A stretch of DNA of 64,000 bases from Taklimakanibacter sp049323275 (lineage in GTDB: Bacteria > Pseudomonadota > Alphaproteobacteria > Rhizobiales > Aestuariivirgaceae). The position numbers and the translations under genes were made by a program. The first letter of the stretch is position 1, and each line of letters begins with the position of its first letter. The stretch spans positions 34,335 to 98,334 of the forward strand of contig JBMOOM010000045.1 of the NCBI GenBank assembly GCA_049323275.1. Direction: 5' to 3'. The notes under the pieces were generated by a model. The model was not told the DNA's origin. It was given only the letters and a program-made list of their open reading frames with translations, and did not search any database. Below, in pieces: positions 15,827 through 25,872 of the stretch.

Positions 15827-18800
15827 TCACCAGGTATAGCGCAGCCCCGCGCTACCCGCGATCGCGTCCAGATCGTCGGAGAATTGATAGTTGCCGCGCA
15901 GGAATCCCGACCAGCCCTCGGGTGCGGCCACGCTGAAGCCCAGCGAGATGTCGCCCACCGTTTCGCCCGGCGCGTCCGACACGCCGAAGGCCGGGAAGTC
16001 CGCCGTCACGATGGTCGCCTCATTGTCGCCGCCGGTGAACTCCTGCCATACGCTCGCCGTCACGTCCGACGAGAAGATCATCTGGTTCGCCGCCGTGTGG
16101 TCATAGCCGAGACGCAGGCCGAGCCGGCCGCGCACGCTCGTCTGATCGTCGAACTCGACGGTGCCGCCGAAGATATCGACATCGTCGATCTCTGTATGGA
16201 GAACGGCCAGCGTCGCCTGCGGCTCGACGAACACACCCTCCCCTGAGCCGAGCTTGTAGCCGGCATCGATAAGGCCGCCGAGATTGATGCCATCCGTATC
16301 GCCATCATCCGCATTGGGCGCGATATCGTCAGGATCGATATTGATGCTGAGGAAGTCGGCCTTCACCAGCATGTCGACATAAAGCGCCTGGTTCAGATAG
16401 GTCGCATACGCGCCGACCGTCGGGCCGTCATAGGTCCATTCGGTGTTGGTCTCGTTGAACTTCAGCTTCGAGCCCAGATAGCCGCCATAGAGGCCGAACA
16501 ACCAGGCATCGCCAGCGCCTTCCGTTGCGAAATCGAAACCAGCGAGGCCGCCATAGATCGACTGCTTGCGGTCGGTCACCTCGATACCGTCGCCCTGGTC
16601 GCGCTCGAGCCAGGCGCCCACGCCCTTGATCCAGAATCCCGGCCCCACCTGGCCGGCCGGCGTCGGCGCCACCGGCTCGCTGAAATCAGCCACCGGCGTC
16701 ACCTGCGTGCCGCCGAGCAGCGGCCGCAGATCGGCCTGGCGCTGCAGCAGCGTGCCGGTCGTCTGATACCAGATGTCCTGCATGGCGGTGATGCCGGCCG
16801 CGAACTCATAGGCGCCTGTGCCGCCCACGCCCGAGGTGAACAGCTCGAACGTGTTGCCGTCGCGGCGCATGTCCCAGGTGTAGAAGCCGGCATACAAAGG
16901 TCCGTCGAGCGCGAAATCGCCGTCATTCGTGGTGGCGCCGTTGATCGCCTCGACCACCGTGATGCCGTCGGTATTGGCCCCCGACACGCCGGTCACATTG
17001 ACCGAGACCCGGGTCACACCCGCGGTGCTCGCCGTCGCGCCATCGAAGATCAGAAGATCCGACTTGCCGGACGGTCCCAGCTCAGCATCGACTGCCAGCC
17101 GGCCGCCGATGCTCTCATAGTCCGTGCCCTTCAGAGTGAAGCTGTCGCCCGCCTGGCCGTCGGCCAGCGAAATCCAGCCCGAATTGCCGAAGCCCTCGAG
17201 ATTGTCGAAGACCACGTCCTCGTCCGCCAGCGGGTCTCCCGCCGTATGCACCGTGCCGGCATTGTTGACCTGATCATCGCCGCCGCGGAAGTCCGACGTG
17301 CCGCGCGCCGCGAAGACGCCGCCCGCCTCATTGTCGAATGTGTCGCCCAGCTCGGTCAGATCGATGAAGCCCAGGACCGTGCCCGAATTGCGCAGCTCGG
17401 CCGAGGCGCCCTTGGCGTCGATGGCCGCGGCATTCAGCAGATCGCCGGAACTGATCAGCCCAGAATTGACGATGTCGATGTCGCTGTTGCCGGCAAAGGC
17501 GAGATCGGTCGCGACGACCACACCACCCATCCCGCCGGTGATCGTGCCGCCGGTGTTGTTGATCTTGATCGTGCCGTTGTCGCCCTTGGCGAGCGCCTTG
17601 ACGCCGATGCCGTCGACATCCACCACGCCGCTGTTGCCGACCGTGATCGAGCTCGAACCGTTGGTGCCGGTGCCGGCCGAGCCGGGACTGCCCTCGGTGC
17701 CGGGCGTCCCGGGAAACAAGCTTTGCCCCGCTCCGGCAACCGCCGTCCCGCCCGCGCCGGCCGAGCCACCGGTGCCGGTTCCAGCCGTCGCAACGATGTC
17801 GATGCCGTTCCCCGTCGCGAAAATCCCACCTTCATTGGCCACCTCGACCGCGGCGTTTCCACCGGCGCCATCGCCGCCTGCGCCGCCATCACCGCCGGTG
17901 CCGCCACTGCTATTGGTGCCATTGGGGTCGTAATTACCATTTCCCCTATCGCCGCCATTGGCGCTTCCGCCGGCGCCGCCGGCGCCGCCGGTTCCATTAC
18001 CCGCGGTCGCGACGATCGTGATCGCAGTGCCGCCGGTCACGGTGAGATCGCCGCTATTGCTCAGGCTGACAACGGCGTTGCCGCCCTGGGCATCACCGCC
18101 ACCGCCACCGGCTCCGCCCGTGCCGCCATTGCCGCCAAATCCTCCAATGCCCTGCAAACCGCCGGCAATGCCATAGCCGCCCGTGCCGCCAAGGCCGCCA
18201 TTGGCGCTCCCTCCCGCGCCACCCGCGCCGCCCGTCGCATCACCGGCCTTGGCGGTGATCGTGACCGCATCGCCGGTCACGGCGATGTCACTGCCATTGC
18301 TCTGGCTGACAGCGGCATTGCCACCCGTTGCAATACCACCACTTACACCGGCGCCGCCGGTACCGCCAGGACCACCGACGCCGCCAGGGCTGCCATCATT
18401 GCCAGGCACGGTTGCATCGGCGCCACGGACGCCGGTGCGACCATTTGCGCCTCCCCCGGAGCCACCGGCGCCCCCGGTCGCCGTGCCGCCCAGCGCGGTG
18501 ATGGTGAACGCATCGCCGCCGGTCAGAGTGACAATACTGCTGTTGTTCATGGCGACCGTGGCGTCGCCGCCCGTTGCAGAACCGCCCGAACCGCCCACGC
18601 CGCCCAGACTAAATATGGAGCCGCCGGCGCCGCTTAGACCGGGAACATCACCGGCGCCACCGGCCCCGCCGGCCCCGGCCGCGCCCCCCAATCCGGTGCC
18701 GCCCGTGCCGCCCGCGCCACCCGTCGCTTCGCCGCCCGCCGCGCTGATCGTGACCGCGTCGGCACCCGTGAGAGCGATCGCGCCGCTGCTCGTCATCGCG

Positions 18801-20173
18801 ACATCGGCATCGCCGCCCGTGGCCTTACCGCCCGCGCCGCCAACGCCACCCGTGCCGTCGGCGGAGCCGCCGCCGCCGCCTGCTCCACCCCGGCCGACGA
18901 CACCGGCAGGGGGAGGTGCGCTGAAGCCCATACCGCGGCCGCCGGCTCCGCCGGCGCCACCAGTCCCGCCGGACCCTGCACCGCCCGTGCCGCCGGCGCC
19001 GCCCGTCGCCGCGCCGCCGGCAAGGGTCAGAGTCGTCGTGGACGTGATGTTTCCCGCCACATCGATCGTTACCGCATCGATGCTGCCGCCCGCGACATCG
19101 CCGCCAGAGCCGCCGGCGCCGCCCGTGCCATCGGCCGAACCGCCCTGTCCGCCCGCACCGCCCGTCGAGGGGTCGCCGACACCGCCTTCCCCGCCGGCGC
19201 CGCCGGTTCCGCCGTTCCCGGCGCCGCCGGTGCCGCCTCCACCGCCCTTCGCCGCACCGCCGGTCAGCTCGATCGACGTGGCGGACATGATGTCTCCCGT
19301 CACCGAAATCGTCAGCGCCGCAATGCCACCACCCATGGTATCATCGCCTGCGCCGCCGGCGCCGCCCGTGCCATCAGCCGCGCCGCCGGCGCCGCCCGAG
19401 CTGCCGTTGTAACTCGGGAACCCGTTTCCGCCCTTTCCCCCGGTGCCGCCCGTTCCGACGCCGCCCGTGCCGCCCGCGCCGCCGGTCGCAGCGCCGCCGG
19501 TGATCTCGAGCGTGGTGGCGGATAAGATGTCCCCGGTTACGGTGACCGTCATCGCGTCGATGCCGCCCACCGCGGCATGACCACCGGCGCCGCCCGCGCC
19601 ACCCGTACCATTGGCCGGGCCGCCCGCTCCCCCGCCATCGAGACCGAGGGCGTCCGCGCCGTTCCCTCCCGTGCCGCCTTTCCCCTCGCCCCCCGTGCCA
19701 CCGACGCCGCCCGTCGCCGTGCCCGTAGTGAGCGTCACATCGAAGGGACCGTCGACGTCCTCGTTCAGAATGATGCCGAGCGTGCCGATGCCGCCACTCG
19801 TGCCGTTGCCGCCCAAGCCGCCGGCACCGCCCGTGCCGTTGGAGCTTTCACTCGGAGTGACCGCAAGCGTGCCGGTGCCGGGATCGCCCGGATTGGCATT
19901 GCCACCCGTCGCCGGACCGGTGACCTTGCTCACCGTGATGCCAGCGCCCTCGTTTTCGATCAATGCGGGCGGGAAAGGCAACGAGCTGCCCCCGCTGCCA
20001 TTGGCCCCAGGCCCACCGGTATCATCACCGGCTATGGAAGGTCCGGCCAGAAGCAGGCTGCCCAGCATGATCGTCGTGACGAGCGCGGTGTTGGAAAGCA
20101 GCCGGCGCCGCCCCCGATATACAGAACCCGCCACATTGGCTCCGGTGAAATCATGGCTACGGCAATCGGACAT
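15827..20173 (-). CDS. Giant Gly-rich (PGRS-like) autotransporter
   Basis: A 1448-residue type Va secreted protein. An extended signal peptide (basic RGRRRLLSN, then TALVTTIMLGSLLLAGPSIAG, cleavage near residue 49) is followed by a Gly/Ala/Thr passenger from ~50 to 830. The passenger consists of about nine or ten units of 75-90 residues. Each unit alternates a GGAGGTGG-type run with a short beta segment such as AVTIDVAGNITSTTTLTL or AVVSLSNSGDLTVTGG. Residues ~830-1110 look like an ordinary beta-helix with repeated NSG turns. The C-terminal ~275 residues are a classic autotransporter barrel (GFWIKGVGAWLERDQGD onward) ending in the outer-membrane signature LRYTW. It is probably a surface adhesin or biofilm factor. 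The long plus-strand Pro-rich frames across it are shadows. Confidence 0.92.
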   Translation of the reverse strand: MSDCRSHDFTGANVAGSVYRGRRRLLSNTALVTTIMLGSLLLAGPSIAGDDTGGPGANGSGGSSLPFPPALIENEGAGITVSKVTGPATGGNANPGDPGTGTLAVTPSESSNGTGGAGGLGGNGTSGGIGTLGIILNEDVDGPFDVTLTTGTATGGVGGTGGEGKGGTGGNGADALGLDGGGAGGPANGTGGAGGAGGHAAVGGIDAMTVTVTGDILSATTLEITGGAATGGAGGTGGVGTGGTGGKGGNGFPSYNGSSGGAGGAADGTGGAGGAGDDTMGGGIAALTISVTGDIMSATSIELTGGAAKGGGGGTGGAGNGGTGGAGGEGGVGDPSTGGAGGQGGSADGTGGAGGSGGDVAGGSIDAVTIDVAGNITSTTTLTLAGGAATGGAGGTGGAGSGGTGGAGGAGGRGMGFSAPPPAGVVGRGGAGGGGGSADGTGGVGGAGGKATGGDADVAMTSSGAIALTGADAVTISAAGGEATGGAGGTGGTGLGGAAGAGGAGGAGDVPGLSGAGGSIFSLGGVGGSGGSATGGDATVAMNNSSIVTLTGGDAFTITALGGTATGGAGGSGGGANGRTGVRGADATVPGNDGSPGGVGGPGGTGGAGVSGGIATGGNAAVSQSNGSDIAVTGDAVTITAKAGDATGGAGGAGGSANGGLGGTGGYGIAGGLQGIGGFGGNGGTGGAGGGGGDAQGGNAVVSLSNSGDLTVTGGTAITIVATAGNGTGGAGGAGGSANGGDRGNGNYDPNGTNSSGGTGGDGGAGGDGAGGNAAVEVANEGGIFATGNGIDIVATAGTGTGGSAGAGGTAVAGAGQSLFPGTPGTEGSPGSAGTGTNGSSSITVGNSGVVDVDGIGVKALAKGDNGTIKINNTGGTITGGMGGVVVATDLAFAGNSDIDIVNSGLISSGDLLNAAAIDAKGASAELRNSGTVLGFIDLTELGDTFDNEAGGVFAARGTSDFRGGDDQVNNAGTVHTAGDPLADEDVVFDNLEGFGNSGWISLADGQAGDSFTLKGTDYESIGGRLAVDAELGPSGKSDLLIFDGATASTAGVTRVSVNVTGVSGANTDGITVVEAINGATTNDGDFALDGPLYAGFYTWDMRRDGNTFELFTSGVGGTGAYEFAAGITAMQDIWYQTTGTLLQRQADLRPLLGGTQVTPVADFSEPVAPTPAGQVGPGFWIKGVGAWLERDQGDGIEVTDRKQSIYGGLAGFDFATEGAGDAWLFGLYGGYLGSKLKFNETNTEWTYDGPTVGAYATYLNQALYVDMLVKADFLSINIDPDDIAPNADDGDTDGINLGGLIDAGYKLGSGEGVFVEPQATLAVLHTEIDDVDIFGGTVEFDDQTSVRGRLGLRLGYDHTAANQMIFSSDVTASVWQEFTGGDNEATIVTADFPAFGVSDAPGETVGDISLGFSVAAPEGWSGFLRGNYQFSDDLDAIAGSAGLRYTW
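17690..20030 (-). repeat. Tandem GGX-coding repeats of the autotransporter passenger
   Basis: DNA coding residues ~50-830 is built from degenerate GGC/GCC triplet-rich units encoding GGAGG, GGTGG and GATGG motifs, spaced by more complex 60-70-bp segments that recur with variation. The period is about 230-270 bp. Such sequence is prone to slippage and to length variation between strains. Confidence 0.85.
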
Positions 20174-20609
20174 ACGCCCCCCGGTCGATGCGACACTTGC
20201 GTTACGTCGCTTTTACACGATTCCGCGCGAATGGGAAAAAATTACGCTGCGTCTGATGGCAATTCACGACACCGTGACAATCTTGCCACAGCCCAAGGAG
20301 CGCCATTTCCGGCGACGTCGCTTGGGTTGTAGGGAGTAAGGGCGCCGGCCCGGTGCGTAATATCGAGGAGGCCACTCGATGCGCTCCCGGACCGGCTAAG
20401 CCCCTCGTTTCAGGAGATGCGGCGGACCTGATCCGGGGGGCGTTCATGGGCCTTTCGGCCTTGTCTGTCAGAGCCCGCTTTTATCCGCGGCTCAGTCGCA
20501 TAAAGTTTTAATTGATTTTTCGTTTAGGGGAAGACCACCCGGCGCTCAAAACACCAGGATTTCGCTTCCTCAGTAAATTATTAGGGTAAATGCAGCCGCG
20601 ATCAAGCGG
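20174..20609. other. Intergenic region: autotransporter promoter, repeat copy B, ntrX 3' end
   Basis: A 436-bp gap. The part next to 20173 must contain the autotransporter promoter but no strong consensus is visible. Repeat copy B occupies 20362-20442. The stretch 20505-20595 is AT-rich. No protein-coding gene is supported. Confidence 0.6.
20362..20442 (+). repeat. Hairpin repeat, copy B
   Basis: The 23-bp match ATCGAGGAGGCCACTCGATGCG and the 19-bp block GGAGATGCGGCGGACCTGA (20413-20431) recur from copy A, with a longer linker (about 13 bp extra). The stem is shorter here (ATCGAG/CTCGAT). It has the same orientation as copy A, 6 kb away. A GAGGAGG site precedes an ATG at 20379 that opens a 6-codon frame (MRSRTG). 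No plus-strand gene follows it, which argues against a simple leader of a downstream gene. Confidence 0.85.
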
Positions 20610-20611
20610 CT
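20594..20611 (-). terminator. Putative terminator after ntrX
   Basis: The hairpin AGCCGC-(6 nt)-GCGGCT overlaps the ntrX stop codon. On the minus strand it is followed by GCATTTACCC and then AT-rich DNA. The T run is short, so it is tentative. Confidence 0.4.
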
Positions 20612-22016
20612 ACTCAACCCCGGCGGGAATCTCCTCGCCCTCGCCGCGCACGGCCAGGCCCAGCAATTTAATCTTACGATGAAGGGCGGAACGTTCCATG
20701 CCGACGAACTGGGCGGTGCGCGAGATATTGCCGCCGAAACGGGACAGCTGCGCTGCCACATAATCGCGCTCGAAGGCCTCGCGCGCCTCGCGCAGCGGCA
20801 GCGCCAGGAGGTGCTCACCGCCGAAGCCGGAAGCCGATGGCGACAATGCCGCGCCCACTTCCGACGGCATCATGCTGGCGGTGATCTCGCTGCCCGGCTC
20901 GCCGCCGGCCAGGATCATGATGCGCTCGATATTGTTGCGCAACTGCCGCACATTGCCTGGCCAGTCCTGGGTCTGCAACAAGGCGATGGCGTCGCTGGCG
21001 AGCTTGCGGTGCGGCTGGCCGGAGGCCACCGAATAGAGCCGGGAGAAATACTCGATCAGCTCCGGAATGTCCTCGCGGCGCTCGGCGAGCGAGGGGACCC
21101 TCACCGGCACCACGCTCAGGCGGTGATAGAGATCCTCGCGGAAACGGCCTTCCGCGATCAGCATCGACAGGTCGCGGCCGGTCGAGGAGACGATGCGGAC
21201 ATCGACCTTGACCTTCTTGCCGCCGCCCACCCGCTGGAAGGTCTGCTCGACCAGCACGCGCAGCACCTTGCCCTGGGTCTCCATCGGCATGTCGGCGATC
21301 TCGTCGATATAAAGCGTGCCGCCATGCGCTTCCTCGAGCGCGCCGACGCGCTGGGTGCCGCCCGCGCTGTCCTCCACGCCGAACAGTTCCTCCTCCATGC
21401 GCTCCGGCGCCATGGTGGCGGCGCTCAGGATCACGAAGGGGCCGAAATTGCGCTGCGACTGGTCATGCAGCATGCGGGCGCTCAGTTCCTTGCCCGAGCC
21501 CATCGGGCCGGTGATCAGCACACGGCTGTTGGACGGCGCGATCTTCTTGAGCGTCTGGCGCAATTGGCGGATCGCCATGGACGAGCCCAGCACGTCGACA
21601 TCGGAACCGGTGCGGCCCTTCAGCGCCTCGTTCTCGCGCCTGAGCCGCGTCGCCTCGAGCGCGCGCCCGACCACCAGCAGCAGCCGGTCGGCATTGAAAG
21701 GCTTCTCGATATAGTCATAGGCGCCGCGCTTGATGGCCGACACCGCCGTCTCGATATTGCCATGGCCCGAAATGATGACCACGGGAAGCTCCGGATGGCG
21801 CTCGCGGATCACGGTCAGGAGATCGAGGCCGTCGAGCTTCGAATCCTGCAGCCAGATGTCGAGCACGATCAGCGAGGGACGGCGGTCGGCGAGCGCCGCC
21901 AGCGCCGCATCGCTGTTGCGCGCCAGGCGCGTCTCGTAGCCCTCGTCCTGGAGAATGCCCGAAATGAGCTCCCGGATGTCCGCTTCGTCGTCGACGATAA
22001 GAATATCGGCTGCCAT
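20610..22016 (-). CDS. ntrX: NtrX response regulator lacking the GAFTGA loop
   Basis: A 468-residue response regulator with a receiver domain (acidic pair at 9-10, phospho-acceptor Asp53, EKPFN with the conserved Lys near 104), a central AAA+ domain (~140-370: TGPMGSGKELSARMLH, GTLYIDEIADMP) and a C-terminal Fis-type helix-turn-helix (NISRTAQFVGMERSALHRKIKLLG). In canonical sigma54 activators LFGHEKGAFTGA follows Walker A; here it reads LFGVEDSAGGTQ, so the sigma54 contact loop is absent. This is known for several alphaproteobacterial NtrX proteins, which then act as sigma54-independent regulators. It is the output partner of NtrY encoded 12 nt upstream. Confidence 0.95.
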   Translation of the reverse strand: MAADILIVDDEADIRELISGILQDEGYETRLARNSDAALAALADRRPSLIVLDIWLQDSKLDGLDLLTVIRERHPELPVVIISGHGNIETAVSAIKRGAYDYIEKPFNADRLLLVVGRALEATRLRRENEALKGRTGSDVDVLGSSMAIRQLRQTLKKIAPSNSRVLITGPMGSGKELSARMLHDQSQRNFGPFVILSAATMAPERMEEELFGVEDSAGGTQRVGALEEAHGGTLYIDEIADMPMETQGKVLRVLVEQTFQRVGGGKKVKVDVRIVSSTGRDLSMLIAEGRFREDLYHRLSVVPVRVPSLAERREDIPELIEYFSRLYSVASGQPHRKLASDAIALLQTQDWPGNVRQLRNNIERIMILAGGEPGSEITASMMPSEVGAALSPSASGFGGEHLLALPLREAREAFERDYVAAQLSRFGGNISRTAQFVGMERSALHRKIKLLGLAVRGEGEEIPAGVE

Positions 22017-22028
22017 AACTATTCCACC

Positions 22029-24260
22029 TCACTCAGCCGGCACGGCAAGCTCTTCCGCGAGCACCGGCATGAAACTCAACGTAACGCGGGCGCCGCGCCC
22101 GCCATCGAAATCCTGAGGCGCATCCTCGAGCACCACCCTGCCCTGATGCTCCTCCATGATGCGCTTGACGATGGCGAGCCCCAGCCCCGTGCCCTTGGCC
22201 CGGGTCGTCATATAGGGCTCGGTCAAGCGATGCCGGTTTTCCTTCGGCAAGCCAATGCCATTGTCGGTCACCGCGATAAAAGGTGCGTGATGGGCATCGA
22301 CACCCGCCTCGACGACGATCCTGCCCTTGATCGCCGGATCGTCCTGCAAACGAGTTTCAATCGCTTCTCGCGCGTTCTTGACCAGGTTGGTCACCGCCTG
22401 GGTGACGAGACGGCGGTCGAAGGCGAAGTTGATGCGCTCCTCGGGCGTGCGCACCTCGATCTCGAGCTCGCCGGCAGAGACACGCTGCAATATCGTCGCC
22501 TCGCGCACCACCGACACCAGATCCTGCATTTCCAGGCTGGCGCTCGGCATGCGGGCGAAAGCCGAGAACTCGTCCACCATGCGGCCGATATCGCCGACCT
22601 GGCGGATGATCGTGTCGGTGCATTGCTCGAAGACCTGCTTGTCGGTCTGGATCTCGCGGCCATATTTGCGCTTCAGGCGCTCGGCCGACAGCTGGATCGG
22701 AGTCAGCGGATTCTTGATCTCATGGGCGATGCGCCGCGCGATGTCGGCCCAGGCCGAATTGCGCTGCGCCGAGACCAGTTCCGAAATGTCGTCGAAGGTG
22801 ACGACATAGCCGTGATCGTCGCTGTCGGAAGCCTCGGTGGTGACACGCACCACGAAATTGCGCTCCTGGGTGCCGACCCGCATATTGACCTGGCCCTCGG
22901 CCCAGCCCGATACGCGCCCCGCCGCCTGCTCGAAGACGACCGAAAAGGACGGCAGGATCTCGGCCATCGGACGGCCGAGCAGATCCTGCGCCGACATGCC
23001 GAGCAGCGTGAAGGCCGACGGATTAACGAGCGAGATGGTGCCGTCCGGCTCGACGCCGATGACGCCGGCGGTTACGCCCGACAGCATCGCCTCGGTGAAG
23101 CGGCGGCGCTCATCGAGCTGATGGTTGGCGGTCATCAGCTCGTTGCGCTGCTCCTTCAGCTGATAGGTCATCCGGTTGAAGGCGCGGGCGAGCGTCATCA
23201 GGTCGCCGGGCCCCTGCACTTCCGTCACCTTGGCGTCGAGGTCGCCGGCCGAAACGCGCCGGGCCGCCGACAGCAGGCTCACCACCGGCGCCACGATGCG
23301 GTCGGCGAACCACAGGCCCAGCCAGATGGCGGCGAGGAGGAAGATCAGCGACACGCCGGCATACATGAGCGCGAAAGTGATCTGCACGCCCGAGCGCTGC
23401 TCGAGCAGCTGGTCGTATTCCGCCTTGGCGGCGCGCGTCTCGTCGAGCTGGTCGATCACCGACGGGTTGATGGCGCGATAGACATAAAGATATTCGGACG
23501 GGTAATTCGTCAGCTTGATCAGCGCACGGATGATATTGCCGCCTTCACCCGGCGGCATGACCACGAGCTCGCCCTTGTCGGCGCGCTCGATCGCCTCCTG
23601 CGGCGGCGCCCGGAAGGCGATCTTGTTGTTCAGTGTGATATTGGCGTCGATGCGCTTGAGGCTGGTGTCGAAGACGAAGGCGCCGACCAGACCGCGCAAG
23701 GCGGCGTGGCGGGCGACGCGGCGAACGAAATCCGGCCGGTCGCTGTCGAACAGCAGCTTCTGGTTATTGAGGTCGGCCGCGATCGAGGCGATGTCGCCCC
23801 GCGCGGTCTCGCCATGGTCGCGCATATAGGCCTCGGCGACCGTCACGGCGGAATCGACGATCGAGCGGGTGCGCTCGGAGAACCAGGCGTCGAGACCGCG
23901 ATTGAGGGTCACGGCGGCGAACGCGGCGACGATCAGCGCGGGGAGTGCGGCGATGATGCTGAACAGCGAGACGAGGCGGATATGCAGGCCGGCGCCGGCG
24001 GTGGCCCGCCTCTTGGCGGCGATCAGCGACCAGATCTGCCAGAGGATCATGCCGATCATGATCAGCACCAGGGCCGCATTGCCGGCGAGCAGCCAGGTGA
24101 TGATGTCGGGCGTCGGCTTGATCGGCGAGAGGCCGGTCAGGATCGTATAGGTGGCGAGGCCGGAGAGGATCGACAGGCATACCACCAGCACGCCGGCCAT
24201 GGTTGGCAGGCGGGACAAGGTCGAATGATGCTGGTCGTTCGGAACGTCCGTCAGTGCCAT
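22029..24260 (-). CDS. ntrY: NtrY membrane sensor histidine kinase
   Basis: A roughly 743-residue kinase. There are N-terminal transmembrane helices (MAGVLVVCLSILSGLATYTIL, IITWLLAGNAALVLIMIGMI, LFSIIAALPALIVAAFAAV), a periplasmic sensor segment, another helix (ALMYAGVSLIFLLAAIWLGL), HAMP (RIVAPVVSLLSAARRVSAGDLD), PAS, the H-box IAHEIKNPLTPIQLSAERLKRKYG, an N box NLVKNAREAIE and G boxes DNGIGLPKENRHR / KGTGLGLAIVKRI. It senses nitrogen or redox status in relatives and phosphorylates NtrX. The frame reaches a TTG at 24302; ATGs lie at 24275 and 24260, and 24260 (MALTDVPN) is used because the sequence before it looks intergenic. Confidence 0.93.
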   Translation of the reverse strand: MALTDVPNDQHHSTLSRLPTMAGVLVVCLSILSGLATYTILTGLSPIKPTPDIITWLLAGNAALVLIMIGMILWQIWSLIAAKRRATAGAGLHIRLVSLFSIIAALPALIVAAFAAVTLNRGLDAWFSERTRSIVDSAVTVAEAYMRDHGETARGDIASIAADLNNQKLLFDSDRPDFVRRVARHAALRGLVGAFVFDTSLKRIDANITLNNKIAFRAPPQEAIERADKGELVVMPPGEGGNIIRALIKLTNYPSEYLYVYRAINPSVIDQLDETRAAKAEYDQLLEQRSGVQITFALMYAGVSLIFLLAAIWLGLWFADRIVAPVVSLLSAARRVSAGDLDAKVTEVQGPGDLMTLARAFNRMTYQLKEQRNELMTANHQLDERRRFTEAMLSGVTAGVIGVEPDGTISLVNPSAFTLLGMSAQDLLGRPMAEILPSFSVVFEQAAGRVSGWAEGQVNMRVGTQERNFVVRVTTEASDSDDHGYVVTFDDISELVSAQRNSAWADIARRIAHEIKNPLTPIQLSAERLKRKYGREIQTDKQVFEQCTDTIIRQVGDIGRMVDEFSAFARMPSASLEMQDLVSVVREATILQRVSAGELEIEVRTPEERINFAFDRRLVTQAVTNLVKNAREAIETRLQDDPAIKGRIVVEAGVDAHHAPFIAVTDNGIGLPKENRHRLTEPYMTTRAKGTGLGLAIVKRIMEEHQGRVVLEDAPQDFDGGRGARVTLSFMPVLAEELAVPAE

Positions 24261-24435
24261 GATCCCCGGGCGCATATTGGCAGTGTGGCAAGGAATCAAC
24301 AACTATCGTGGCCAATTTGCGACACTATAATATTTATATTATATTTCAATATGTTAATTGCCAGCACACGCACCCTCGTCGCCCAAAATCGACATTTTGG
24401 GGCCATCAAGACGGTTGGCAGTCTATTTGGCCGCT
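24261..24435 (-). promoter_or_regulatory. Probable ntrYX promoter region with two palindromes
   Basis: The most AT-rich stretch of the nitrogen cluster. ATAATATTTATATTAT at 24327-24342 is a 16-bp near-perfect palindrome. CCCAAAAT-CGAC-ATTTTGGG at 24382-24401 is a perfect 8-bp inverted repeat. The second could be the end of the ntrC transcript or an operator. The gap shows that ntrYX can be transcribed separately from ntrBC. Confidence 0.5.

Positions 24436-25868
<1,433 letters not shown>

Positions 25869-25872
<4 letters not shown>

Noticed and set aside
18183..19412. 409-codon Pro-rich plus-strand frame and other frames across the autotransporter
   Set aside because: Pro/Ala repeats are the antisense reading of Gly/Thr repeats; no ribosome site and no family, while the minus-strand protein has signal peptide and barrel.
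17690..20030. Possible CRISPR array in the repetitive region
   Set aside because: Repeats are in-frame, degenerate and of unequal spacing, encode a Gly-rich passenger, and no cas genes are present.
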